DNA from: Eunapius fragilis
Lineage: Eukaryota > Porifera > Demospongiae > Spongillida > Spongillidae
Direction of reading: 5' to 3'
Assembly (NCBI GenBank): GCA_963681505.1
Contig: OY811971.1
Coordinates: 669,501 to 733,500, forward strand
Length of the DNA: 64,000 nucleotides
Shown: piece after piece, positions 34,000 to 45,839 of the stretch
Position numbering within the stretch: position 1 is the stretch's first letter
Layout: each line of letters begins with the position of its first letter
The notes under the pieces: model-generated
Seen by the model: the letters and a program-made list of their open reading frames with translations, nothing else
The model's database searches: none
What the model was told of the DNA's origin: nothing
Made by a program: the position numbers and the translations under genes

Positions 34000-34135
34000 A
34001 TATATCAAAAGATGAGTAAAATCGACAACACACTCTACTGATGATAGCTAACAGCTGTAGTTAATTTAGTTTTTCTGTGTCTTAAAACCAATTAGAGACT
34101 GCATTTGTATTATGATAATCACCACACCCTGAATC

Positions 34136-36867
34136 ATGGCAAGTGTTGATGAATACATCAAGTCTATTGGTCTTACCAGTGAAGAGCAAGCTAAGCTACT
34201 CAGCATCAAGTCACGCGGTGTAACTATAGACCAGCTAGATGTCGCAGACCAAGTTGCAAACAGCTTCGCATATGTTGTAGTACGATCCGATGGTGCTATG
34301 GTAAAAGAGATATTATACAGAGGAGAGCCCGGTGATAACATACCAAGGTTATTTGTTGAGTCTCTGGTGAAAACCAAGGCTTTAATAACTGACCTGCTGA
34401 TAAAATCCTCTTCGATACCCATGAAGCTATCGCCTGATGAATGGCAATCATTTGAGAGTGCAACACATTGCTATATATGCGGTAAAGAGTTCCCATATGG
34501 TAATGCCAAATTCACTGAAGCTAAGCTGGAAACAAATACTGAATCCATACCCGATGACACGGAACACAAACAAGTAAGTAATGATGATCTTACCACAGAG
34601 AACTTTATGGAAATGTTGGATGATCTACTAGTCGAACTTCATGACCCCAAGAATGTTACAAAGGTAAAAAAAAAAAAGGAGAATAAACGACGCAAGGATT
34701 TAAACGAATTAGGGCGGTTCTATAATAGGAGAGATCATGATCATGTAACTGGTAAATTCCGCGGTGCGGCACACATGGCATGTAACTCGCGTCTCAAGGT
34801 TCATCCAAATAAGACACCTATACCAGTAGTATTTCACAACCTGCAGGGATACGATGGACACCTAGTAATACAAGGATTGCACAACTACAATGAAATAGAT
34901 CCAGATGCAAAAATACACTGCATACCACATAACATGGAGAAGTATATGTCATTCACTGTGTAGGTAGGTTAAAATTCATAGACAGTTATAACTTCTTGAA
35001 ATACTCGCTCGATAAACTGGCTAGCTTGTTGTCTGATGATGAGCTAATTATTACCAAACTTGACACACTCCCCGAAGACATACCGCTTCTGCGCAAAAAG
35101 GGTGTGTACCCGTATGAGTATATGGATGGTTATGATGTTTTCAGAGAGACGGAACTTCCACCTAAAGGGGACTTCTTTAGTAGACTAACAAATGCTCACA
35201 TCACAGATCAAGAATATGAACACGCAAAGAATATATGGTCAGGCTTCGAGTGTTCCAATATGGGCGACTACCATGATCTATACCTGCAAACAGATGTACG
35301 TATACTTGCAGATGTATTCCAGTCCTTCAGAGCAAACAGCATGAAAAATTATGGACTCGATCCTTGTAATTATGTAAGCGTGCCGTCCTTAGCTTGGGAT
35401 GCATTATTGAAAACATCCAAGGTAGAACTAGATCTGCTAACAGATATGAGTATGTACGATATGATAGAATCTTCGAAGAGAGGAGGTATAAGCATGGTAA
35501 GTAAGAGATACTCCGAGGCTAACAACCCGATGTGCTCTGACAGATATGACAGTTCAAAACCAAACAAGTGGCTAATGTATCTCGATGCAAATAACTTGTA
35601 TGGCTGGGCAATGTCTCAGAGCTTACCAATAAGTGATTTCAAATGGGTGACAATAGACAACACAACACTTGATACAATATTGAGCTGTCCTGAAGATTCT
35701 GAGGTTGGCTATATTGTTGAGGTAGATATGGATTATCCATCCGAGTTGCATCGCTTGCACAACGATTATCCCCTCGCACCAGAGCCATTAACTGTAACGG
35801 AGAAATCACTTAGCCCATATCAGAAACAACTACTAGAGCATCTAGGACATCAGTACTATCCGTGTCGCAAATTAATACCTAATCTGATGAATAAGAGGAA
35901 CTATGTCACTCACTATCGCAATCTGCAGTACTATGTAAAACAAGGACTTGTTATCACCAACTTGAGCAGAGTTGTAAGCTTTAGGCAGAGCGCATGGATG
36001 TCTGGATACATCTCATTGAATACAGAGCTGCGTAAAAAGGCAAAGACTGATCTAGAAAAGGAGTTCTATAAACTGATGAATAACTCGGTCTATGGTAAAA
36101 CAATGGAAAATGTTCGCAATAGGATGAAGATAGATCTGATAACAGATGATGTTAACCCTGAGAGATTGCGCAGACTAATAGCAGATGTCAACTATAAAGG
36201 ATTCCATGATTTCGGCTGTGGTGTTGCCGCAATACATAGACACCAGAAACGCCTGATACTTAATAAACCTATAGCAGTTGGAACCTGTGTTCTAGATCTT
36301 AGTAAACTGCTAATGTATAACTTCTGGTATGGTGAGATTAAATCCAAGTATGGAAAGAGAGCGCAACTCTGTTACACTGATACCGATTCGCTGTTGTTTG
36401 AAGTTGTCACACCAGATGTGTATGCAGATATGGCTGCTTCATCACACTTGTACGACTTGGGTGATTACCCAAAGGATCATCCTCTCCATTCTGATGAGAA
36501 CAAAAAGGTACTAGGTAAGATGAAGGATGAAATGAATGGTGTTCCATTATTGGAGTTTATTGGATTGCGTCCAAAGATGTATAGCTTACTAGACTTGCAC
36601 ATGCATGAGAAAAAGAGAGCAAAAGGCGTGCCATCCAGTATAGTACGCGACACTGCATTCAACCATGAACTTTATCGAGAATCATTATTCAAAGAGATTG
36701 AAACCGAACACAGCTCATATGCGATTAGATCTAAGAACCATCAACTTGGTCTCTATGCCATCACAAAGAAGACACTGTGCCCCTTCGATTCGAAAAAGTA
36801 TATATGTAAAGACAAGGTCCGGATGTTCTCGTATGGCTATAACCCGGTGAAAAAACATAGTATATAA
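34136..36867 (+). pseudogene. Polinton-like part: DNA polymerase B region, right arm
   Basis: Mirror of the left-arm PolB region, shorter overall. The polymerase portion (34996-36867) carries the same motifs A, B and C at the same relative positions. Treated as a fossil; not whole. Confidence 0.85.
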
Positions 36868-36938
36868 TGTATTAGAGATCTGGTAACAATTAATAATAGA
36901 CTGAGGCCGCGCGTGTGTAAAACATAAATAGGCTCGAC

Positions 36939-37334
36939 ATGGATACGCTTCCAGCCGATAGTAACAATGATACTCGAGACACCAGTTCGATAAAACGCAC
37001 GAAGTTTCAACAAGTTCTAGATGAGATCAAGAGGAGACAGTTAGAATTCAATGGTACACCACTTGACATAGAACTAATCCAAGAAGCGACAAATCAAAAA
37101 CTACATGGTGACAAACTTGATAGAGTGTTTGACGATCCAAGGATACAACTAAAGGTAAGAGGCGTACTTGGACCAGACTTCTGTAACGATATGGGTGCAA
37201 ACACTCGATATAACGAAATACCTGTTGTGCAAAACAAAGTGCCCGATAATGATACTGAACGTGTTGCCACAGATATAACAGAACAGAAACGTGCGTTCAG
37301 AGACTGTGTACTTAAGATAATTGGCTCGCATTAA
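36939..37334 (+). CDS. Polinton-like part: 131-aa unknown ORF, right arm
   Basis: Mirror copy of 24571-24966, preceded by the same intergenic block (AATGTATTAGAGATC at about 36867). Confidence 0.55.
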   Translation: MDTLPADSNNDTRDTSSIKRTKFQQVLDEIKRRQLEFNGTPLDIELIQEATNQKLHGDKLDRVFDDPRIQLKVRGVLGPDFCNDMGANTRYNEIPVVQNKVPDNDTERVATDITEQKRAFRDCVLKIIGSH

Positions 37335-37349
37335 TCACAGGACAACGAG

Positions 37350-37673
37350 ATGAACCACCACGCCCTTGCTTGTTTAACACCCGACGATCATACTATTGTA
37401 CAGATCATTGCTGCCCTCAAGAAGGTACATGGATGGAAAGGTAAGACAACTGACGCATCATGGATTAAAGCAAGGCTTGGTACATTGAAGCCACCTACCA
37501 TAACACATGGGATGCTAAACACCGCTTGCAATATTTACGGCAGTACTGTCTCCATTGGATTGCCTAACGATAGAAAGAAGTACTACTACAAACCATACTA
37601 TGCTTGGCGTATCTTCTTGAATCTAGGTGTCTCACTTAAGGGTTGGTTTAAGATGCCAGCAAGAAATCATTAG
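37350..37673 (+). CDS. Polinton-like part: outer unknown ORF, right arm
   Basis: 107 codons. The first 73 match the left arm; the last 34 ('RKKYYYKPYYAWRIF' onward) are unique to this side and may be the true continuation of the element. No domain recognised. Confidence 0.45.
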   Translation: MNHHALACLTPDDHTIVQIIAALKKVHGWKGKTTDASWIKARLGTLKPPTITHGMLNTACNIYGSTVSIGLPNDRKKYYYKPYYAWRIFLNLGVSLKGWFKMPARNH

Positions 37674-37799
37674 AAACATATGGCGCTGAGTTTGATGCAA
37701 CATACAAGCAAATCGTAGAACAGAGCGCAATAGAGTGTTAACACGCCTACAACAGCTACTGCTCACAGAAAGGTTGCTTTGATAATACTATAAGGTGAT

Positions 37800-39110
37800 A
37801 TTCACAGCTATTTCTGCACTCGCAAAGATTCGCGCTCAATGTTTCGTTGTTGAGATCCGTTGTTTTGCATGTCGAAAAAATTCTTAGAACACTTATATAA
37901 CCTTAGTGTTATAACTGTATATGTTGCTGCGCTCACAGAGCTCGCACTCAATAATATCGAGATAAACTGTAGTCGTAGATGATAGCTACATCTGCAACTG
38001 TTCGCGAAGCTCACTCACTTGCGCGCACCTGCACGCAAGGACGCTCTCGTTTCGCGGGGCTCACGAGAGCGGTAGTCGATTGTAAATCCGATAGTCAACA
38101 CTGATTGCGCGTTTTCATCATAACACAGTGTATATCCATTTGACTATAGCATAGGCTTCGTTGTGTTATAATAAGACCTATAACATAGTGCATTTCCACT
38201 GATTTCAGAACAGCATTGGTGCTGTGCGGAGATGCATAATAACAAGGATAATGCTGTGAAAATGATGAAAAAATCGTGAGCTTCGCTCTTCAAAAACGCG
38301 CAAAAGGTGTTGACTAACCTTGTTTTCCTTATACTAAATCTAGCTCAAGTCACAGCTGTCCGCAGACAAGCGCGCGTTGCTTCTTTATGAGTGCTGCACA
38401 AGACGCTTACGGGCATACGTATTTCCACTTGATCCGCATTTCCCCTTCTTACTGCTCCTCCAGACAGTTAAGGACGGGTCCTAATTATTTGACGCGCGCA
38501 CACCTATCAAATACGCGGCGCGCCCGTTTGGAATTGCATTTCGCGGTCAATGAAACCTCGTACTCATTAGCGTAGCGAGGGTGGGGGGGGGGGGGGGGGG
38601 GGGGACATATCCTCTTATCCGCTAGGTAACGTAGTTCCGCCCCCACCCTTCGTATCGGGCAAGAACCGACAGCACACCAATCCATTATGTTCCCGGCGCG
38701 GGCGCTAATAATACTACGCCACTGCTTACACTGCATGCCAACATTTCGTATACAGAGTTTTGCAGACACATATTCGCACACAGACACCAGTATATCGATG
38801 CTCGTATGGAGACCAATATGCAGACAAACACGTTCATGTACGTGTACAGGGTTGTATGCCCTTAAGTTATTATTGTTGTTTATAAGCAATTGAATGATTA
38901 ATATCTGGAAGCGTTCTCAATTGTCACACAGATTTGATCGATCAGCGCTATGATCGGTAAGCCTATGATACGGTTACCGTGCTAAATAAAAGACACAGAG
39001 ACAGTGTGTATGTGTGCCTGTGTGCGTGTGTGTGAGTGCGTGCGTGTGTTCGTGTGTATGCGCGTGTGTGGGCGTGAGTACGTAAAACTCCGTAAAGCGT
39101 GCGTTCTCTT
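37800..39110. other. Right flank of the Polinton-like element
   Basis: No gene recognised. Contains a diverged direct repeat (AACACAGTGTATATCCA near 38124; AACATAGTGCATTTCCA near 38183), a G run at 38582-38604, and a GTGTG/GCGTG-rich stretch at 39000-39070. Confidence 0.5.
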
Positions 39111-39114
39111 ACGT

Positions 39115-40080
39115 ACTCTTATAAGATACGAACAGGTGAGTTCAGTTGTTGGATAGGAACTGGTTGTGTGTTGTCTTTTAACAAGAATATCACCTAATGC
39201 AGGTGTACCTTCACAAAGCCCTTCTGTTCTACTCACCTCTGTGGGCATACCTATGGTCGGTGGATATCTTACTGTCTTCAGATAACAGGTGAGTTCAGTA
39301 TGGTTAAAAACAGGTTGTGTGTTGTCATTAATTAGAATAACACCTGATGCATCTGTACCTTCACCCTACCATTATAAAAGGGTTGGTAGGTGTGAGGTTA
39401 ACAGGGTAAAACATTAGCAACGTGTGTGAAGGCCAGTGGGGGTCATAGGGGGTCGGTGTCCAGTAGGGTCACGAGAGTGAAAACACTCTTAGAATCACCC
39501 TACCAGTTCCCCTGTGATGCTATACCATTATAAAAGTGTTGGTGCCATGACAACTGTTGAGATTTGTGGGTTTGGACTGGGGACTATACAAACAAAAGAC
39601 CCAGTGTCTACCAAAGGGAGTGGTCACAGAGCACAAACCCATGATAGAGGTGTTGAGGGTACTGGCCCACAACTTCTGGGAGTGTTTGGTAAGGACCCAA
39701 TGTCACTATGATTGTGTGAGGTCAGCAGGGTAGAACATTAGCTCAATGTGTGTAATGGCCAGTGGGGGTCATAGGGGATAGGTGTCCAGTAGGTTCACTT
39801 GAGTGAAGGTACTGGCCCACAACTTCTGGGAGGGTTTTGCGAGGCCCACTGTAATTATGACTAGGATTTAACAGACAATTACCGAACTGTCCGATTGATT
39901 TACTAATCCGATTCATAAAGTTTTAATTGACCGATACTGTACCTTCACACTGCTCTTCTGTTCTAGTCACCTCTGTTTGCATGCCTATGGTCTGTGGATA
40001 TCTTACTGTTTTCCAACAACTGGTGCGTTCAGTATGATTTGAAAATAGTTGTGTGTTATCTTTTACTCATCACAAAGGAG
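39115..40080. repeat. Duplicated segments, 100-150 bp, interleaved
   Basis: Segment A, with AACAGGTGAGTTCAGT, GGTTGTGTGTTGTC and TACCTTCAC, appears near 39130, 39285 and (diverged) 39995. Segment B, with GGCCAGTGGGGGTCATAGG and GTGTCCAGTAGG, appears near 39430 and 39745. The order suggests tandem duplication of a compound unit. The open frame inside it (39514-39711) is not convincing as a gene. Confidence 0.65.
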
Positions 40081-40403
40081 GATTGCGGATCGTTTTGTCT
40101 CTCACACTCTTTGGGACCTAAGAGAGGCTGGTATGATGGTGACTTGCACCGACTTTATACCCACAAGATATCAGAAACAGCAGACCAAGTGCCTACCAGC
40201 ATTGATAGAAAATATCTACAGTGTGCAAGGTTCCACATTCCTCAACTTTATATATTGTATTTGAATTAAATTTTATAAGGGGTGCTGGAGAAATGAAATG
40301 GTGTTACATAGTGGGGAAAGCAGCTGGTTAGCTGTAAGCAGAACAAGCTTGTCATGTCACTAAACATATGTTTCTATGTGTTCAGTACTTGGTATTGAAT
40401 TTA

Positions 40404-40755
40404 ACCCCTTTATGCCTTACTGCTTAGGCCACACCCACTGAAGGGCACTGTAGTGGTAGGTTGGATAACAGGGGCTGGTAAACTCCTCCATGAACACTGA
40501 AGGGCACTTTAGTGGCAGGTCGCTTCGCCCATATTTTCCTAGCTGCTTAGACCACACCCACTGAGGGGCACAGTACGTAGCGGCAGGTGCAATAACCCCT
40601 TTATGTCTAGCTAATTAGTACACACCCACTGAAGGGCACTATAGCAGCAGGTTAAGATCACTCCGGTTAGATAAAACCCCTTTATACTGTACCGGCAGGA
40701 CCGGGCAGGTTGCATATAACCTTACTAGCTGCTTAGACCACACCCACCAAAGGGT
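40404..40755. repeat. Satellite-like tandem repeat, unit about 80-100 bp
   Basis: Four to five diverged copies built on AACCCCTTTAT, CTTAGACCACACCCACTGA and AGGGCAC, then GGCAGGT. It abuts the 3' end of the broken gene at 40733-42975. Confidence 0.7.
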
Positions 40756-42975
40756 TAACCCATTCATTCCCCTCTCCTAACCACACTTTCCAGTCTGATT
40801 CGCATGTACATATCATTTTGTAAACTTGTATTGCAGTTGCACGTAATTCGGCTGCTTTCTTTTTTTCTCGCAATAGGCACTTTTCAATACATTGAACACA
40901 TTCAAGATTGCAAGATGGAAGTACACTTGGAAGTTCTTTGAACAGGTTAAGTAAATGGCCCTTTAGATCATGTAGGGGTTCACATGCAAGGATTGTGTAA
41001 TGCTCTAAATTAATATCCTTCAGCTGTTTTTCTGGATGAAGCAACAGCAATGAGGGAACCCTTTGTACACCTTGTAAGATTTGTTGCAGGATTTTCTGTA
41101 GCTCATCACGTGGTTGTGTGGTATCCACATGTATTTTTTGAGCATTGAGCTCCTTTCGAATGTCATTGACAAGGAGATCAGGTACATATAGAGGCTTAAC
41201 TTTACATGGTACCTTACCCAACTTGCCTCCAATTGCAAGTGCTTGCAAATCTGTAAGTGAGCGGGTCTTGCAGTGCAGTGCATGGGCTTGATCATCCATT
41301 AATTTGTCCTTGCATCCACAGGCTCCACATTTATTTGTACCTCCAACTTGTGTACCTCCTTCAAACTGTTGGGCAGGATGGTCACCAATGAAGAATCTAA
41401 CAACATCGTGAACAGGTACTCCATTTGATGCTATCACTGGATCATTAAGCCCGCTTAAGCATTCCACCCTGTCTGCTATGAGTCCTGCTTGGTCTTCTAT
41501 TGTGGATGAATTTAGACCAAAATGGTTCTTCAACTACAGTTTGAATGTTGCCATTCTTGTCTTGCATAAATACAGCTGTATCATATATGACATGCACAGT
41601 CATTAATATGTACCCATGTCCTAAAATGGTGGCATGGTCATGCCAAAATGCCAATGTCCTTGTACGCTGTGCTGTTTTCAGCATAAGTTTGAGCTCTTCA
41701 ATGCTTACATTTTCATCTAAGTGTGGTCTAAACACCCTAATAACACTTCGCAAATCCTCAATTCCCATACCATCAAGTTTTGAATCACTGTATATATGCA
41801 TGGTATGTTTCCTGTTTTTCTAAAAGCTTGGATCGCACATCATGTAATGGAATCTTTCTACCTTCTATTTTCTTGTGTTCCACTGTTATCCTCCCCTTGT
41901 CATTTCTATAACTTGTGATGGTATAAGGTGAACATGGTATGCCTAACATTAGTTCTCCTGAATCAACCATTTTTTTCCATGCAACTGTGATAGCTTCAGT
42001 TGTTGGAGGCACTGGGATTGAGACTTTTCCTCCAGGGAATTTCTTTTTAGCTTTTCGTGTATGCTTTGTTACAATACATGCACTTACTTTTGCTGTGTTG
42101 ATTCCATTTTTTGCTGCAAATTCTTTCAGTATTTGTCCTTTATTATGTCCTTCAATGCCATGCTCCTGTGCCACTGTACTCCAAACAACTTTTTCATCTT
42201 TGGTTTCTACTTCTTGCAGATATTTAAGTACTCTCTCCTTGTCCCACTGTACCCCATCAAAGTTAGGTGAGTGTGACACCTTTTTCTTTTTTGAAGCGGG
42301 TTTGTTGTGTAATATTGTGCAATTCTTTTCCGGTTGTAGCTTGCTTTAGACTCATTTTCTTTCATAAGAATTATTGGTACAGTTTTATCAAGCTCTTTCT
42401 CTATTGAGCTCTTGCATTTCTTCATTATGACCTCCGCTTCTTTTTTAATGTAAGCCTTTGTTCTGTGTTCGTCTAAAATTTTGTGCTTTATGAGCATGTC
42501 TGGGTAGCTGACATTGTATGGATTTAATGATATATTATTCAATGCTTCCAGGCTTACTGCTAGAAATGTATCTTGTGTTACATCATCTGTTAATCTCACA
42601 TGGTGTGTAGCACGGCTTCAATGGAAAACTTTTCTGAGTTGCATAAATGTTAGAGAAGCATGCATTGCACTTTTCTAATCTGTGTTTTACTCTTTCTGTT
42701 TGGGCTAAGTGATCCCATTGTAGCAGTGAAAATGTTGCTTTGTAATCATCTCTAGCATTTGATGGCTGCCATCGTTTCAAAAACGCTGCCTTAATCTGAT
42801 TGCATTGTACAATATACCTACTTGACTTTTTCCCCCCATACTTAGAATCAAAGTATTCATCTGATATCTGTAGTGGATGCTGGAAGAGCCGTTTAAACTC
42901 ACATACATTCTCTGAAAGTTCTTTCATTGCTACACGTGCAAATCCACAGTTAAAGTTTGTACCCATAGATGCCAT
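40733..42975 (-). pseudogene. Member of an uncharacterised multicopy gene family, frame-broken
   Basis: Five minus frames lie end to end with small overlaps (42975-42583, 42599-42207, 42279-41785, 41801-41445, 41533-40733), giving one long coding trace of about 740 codons with at least four frame changes or unseen tiny introns. Recognisable blocks in the last part are 'VPVHDVVRFFIGDHPAQQFE', a Cys cluster CGACGCKD with a later C-x-x-C-like pair, 'GVQRVPSLLLLHPEKQL' and 'YTILACEPLHDLKGHLLNLF'. I recall this order from anonymous, highly repeated proteins in sponge, cnidarian and mollusc genomes, but I know no function. Multicopy spread and decay suggest a mobile or element-linked gene (inference). 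A domain search could rename it. Confidence 0.5.
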
Positions 42976-42999
42976 TAATAACCCTATAGCTGAATAGAT

Positions 43000-43924
43000 A
43001 TAATGTATACTTGAAATGTGTTTACCATATGGCTCTTACCTTTACAGACAACAGAGTTCCGTTACAGCTTACACCTCCTCTGATCTATATGTAACCAAAA
43101 ATGGAGACAGTGTATATCAGGGTATTTGTTACCTTGTGATTCAGATTTCTTTATGATATTTATTTCCGCCCTTCAGCTCTCAAATCAACTGTTGCACAGC
43201 GCACATTTAACAGAGACAGCAGATTACATATGCATGGATGCACATTTATGGGCTGCATGTGGCATGAATTACCTTAAACGTGCCAAAACCTGCCAAAACC
43301 CCCGACTGCCGCAAAGAACAACCTGCCAAAACCTCCGACTGCCGCAAAGAACTTCTAAGAACGTAAGATGGGCCAAAGCGGCTGTATTAATTATTCCTGC
43401 TCCCGCCAAAAGAATGCGGCTAATGATCATGACCGCATAGCTGGCACCGGTTGTGTTCGTATACGTTTGCCATGGCCAAAATAGAGTATTCAGGACTGTT
43501 CTTGTGAAAATTTGATACAAAAATTGCATTATCTATTTGGTTTCACTAGGTGCTTTGTAATGTATTCTTCCCTAAAGAGTTTAGCGCTCCTTAAAGTAGA
43601 ATTATCCACAGAAACGCATGTTAATATACCGTTTTTTAAAATTTCCAACGTACCCAAGGCTGTTACGAACAAGCACTCATCTTTTTCAAGTAGTACTAAG
43701 CAAGTATGTAATGTACAAATACAAATTTAATCACAAATTGGACTTCTACAAGTTGGCAAACGAATAAATAATGGTGTTTATTGAACGAATTCTGAGTCTT
43801 CCAGTTTCGTAACTTCAACCGCTTCAGCGTATTTAGGGCATGTATTGTGTTCTGTCAACTTCAAGGTTCCTGGTTTGGTAAAGTGTTTCCCTAAACGGAA
43901 GAGTGTGTACGAGATTATAAAAAA
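43000..43924. other. Intergenic
   Basis: No gene recognised. A 31-bp unit (CCTGCCAAAACC, then CGACTGCCGCAAAGAAC) is duplicated in tandem at about 43285-43350. Confidence 0.5.
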
Positions 43925-44427
43925 TAGACCTTATTCACGCGCGATTTTGAATTACCAAACCAGTGATGCACACTTTAGGACCTTTCTAGAATGATATTGT
44001 ATTCTTCTTTGTGAATATTTATTTGAGTACAAGTTGCAAAAGGGAGCACAGTTTGCCGTATTCCATCCACCCAAAAATGGAATTATGCCTGTTCGCTAAG
44101 TACAGGTAGGGCTAAACTTTATTTTGGCGCACTCTACGAACCGTAAATAACCATGCTGTTTTAAACCTTACATTTTAACCGCTTCTACCGACCACCAGAG
44201 GGAAAACAAGCCATTGCATAGCGTACAGCCTCGATCGAAACACAGAGCGACGACTCGTTGCACAGAGATCTTATAGATAATTCTTCACCTTTGAAGGTTT
44301 TAAGCAAGCTATGATGATTTGAAACCCATCAGTACTCTCGCTAACCTCGTAAAACAGTCAGTCGTTAAAAAATCACAAGCGAATCACATGACAATAATTA
44401 TTCAAAATGGCGCGTGAATAAGGTCTA
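43925..44427. mobile_element. TIR element (MITE) with TA target
   Basis: Ends TAGACCTTATTCACGCGCGA and its inverted partner TGGCGCGTGAATAAGGTCTA match over about 29 bp with one mismatch. The terminal TA is consistent with a TA duplication (Tc1/mariner-like). The 500-bp interior has no ORF. Confidence 0.7.
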
Positions 44428-45239
44428 TACACGTGTAACACTGCACAATGAAATAAATTATAAAAACCCGTCCTTAATCACGTGGAGTCCGCATTCGACC
44501 CCTCTGAATACTGCAAAGCATTCTGCTCAAATACGAGTCCCCATATGTGTCCGGATACTAGAGTTCTGCATACGTATCCGTATATGACTTAGTATGCAGT
44601 GTCTGCGCTAGTTTATACTTCCGCGCAGTGTAACGCAAGTAGTTCATTGCAATTAACAGTTTGTGGAGCAAATCATATACATGAACAGTACTTGAGCTAG
44701 TGGCATGCAAACAATATTTGATACATGTTGTACATGCACAAAATATGCCATGTACATAATTATATCATTATTATACACATCTGGCACTCAAAGAGTTATA
44801 TGCAGTGTACAATAATTTCAATCCAATGGTCTGGGTTTTTATTGATACATGATGCACTACATCAACTGCTTATGCCTTTTGTGCATGCTGGCATGGATAA
44901 TGATGCATATATGCATGCATGCGTATAAGGCACATGCAGGTAACAAGCACAAATAAAAATCACCATTGTGACAAATACAGACTACTACAGTTGTTCAAAA
45001 CTGTATGTCCATTCAGCATTATGTGCATATAAGCACATACAGTTTTGTAGCTGTAGTATGTACTGTGTGCTCTCTTTACTGAAGTAGTCTGTAGTACGTA
45101 CTTTATGCTTTCTTTCATTCACATGCATGTGGATGAGCGAGCACACAGTGCTTCACTTAATTAAGTTCGCCATAATCATCGTCCGTTCCAAAAAAGCAAT
45201 CAACTCTTAGAGGCGTGTCAGGTATTGATATAATTTTAT
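44428..45239. other. Intergenic
   Basis: Nothing recognised. Rich in ATGCAT/CATGCA words and in CGTATCC/GTATGCAG words near 44560-44600. Confidence 0.5.
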
Positions 45240-45835
45240 TATATCGCTTCAGCGCCGCCTCGAACTCTTGTAATAATATAATTTATTAGGGGATAATCAT
45301 ACAAGAGAATACACGAAGCATACATGATATTTAAACTACTCAGACATACACATTCTATAAAACCAAATACTGTGGATCTTCTTCCAAGTAAAGCCCTAGC
45401 ATTCTGGCGCATCAGTGTAATGCCCAGGCGGCAGTCCATTGAGGCTAACACCTCAGGCCAGAAACGACTTGTTTTGATGGCTCGCTTTTTGGCAACCCTT
45501 GAGAGAGCTTCTTGTACCTCATTTCCCCAACCACCAAATACCTCCACGACCAATTGGATACAGACCCAACATCTCTCTGTACAGGGAGTGTCATTGTTGG
45601 AGTGTTTGTCCTTCTCTCCCAGTTCAGCAGTATAACCTGAGGTCATGCTCGCTCCTAATAAAAAGTTTGAGTTGAGCGGATTGATGACCTTCAGGTCAAA
45701 TGCTGCTGAACGTGAAAGAGACCAGTTAGGCACCAACACATCAGCCGGACATGTTCTGTCCTTTGTTGAGGTGAGCCCACAACCTCTTTCAAGTTTAGGG
45801 GCAAGATGGCAGAAATCTGCAAAGCTGTATGTCAA
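45240..45835 (-). mobile_element. 5'-truncated LINE copy: restriction-like endonuclease end
   Basis: One open minus frame of about 198 codons with PADVLVPNWSLSRSAAFDL, then VINPLN, then 'FGGWGNEVQEALSR' and 'LMRQNARALLGRR'. These align block by block with the C-terminus of the LINE at 60587-61606 (RPADILVKHW, VALDISVVSPLN, YGAWGNEA, LTRANARAILRR). The P-A-D ... D-L-K spacing fits a PD-(D/E)XK endonuclease. No reverse transcriptase is present, so this is a 5'-truncated insertion. The open frame suggests modest age. Confidence 0.75.
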
Positions 45836-45839
45836 GAAA

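Larger units (their letters stand above)
32408..37573 (+). repeat. Right arm of the Polinton-like inverted repeat
   Basis: About 5.2 kb, with genes pointing outward (plus strand). It starts at ATAAACAGAAACGG and mirrors the left arm. The outer edge is where similarity to the left arm ends, after GATTGCCTAACGA. Confidence 0.9.
24332..37700. mobile_element. Polinton-like element fossil arranged as a giant inverted repeat
   Basis: Two near-identical arms (24332-31342 and 32408-37573) run head to head around a unique spacer of about 1.06 kb. Each arm carries, from the centre outward, DNA-binding-like ORFs, a protein-primed family B DNA polymerase region and two small ORFs. The right arm is about 1.8 kb shorter. 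PolB motifs place it with Polintons and related elements. No retroviral-type integrase, protease, packaging ATPase or capsid gene is visible, and no 6-bp target duplication was found. It is broken, with a few breaks, and is treated as a fossil. Near-identity of the arms points to a young duplication or recent arm-to-arm conversion. The right edge is uncertain; unmatched element-like sequence may run to about 37790. Confidence 0.8.

Noticed and set aside
24332-37700. Reading the palindrome purely as an assembly error
   Set aside because: The arms differ slightly from each other and in length, and the spacer is unique, which favours a real duplication. I cannot exclude an error without reads.
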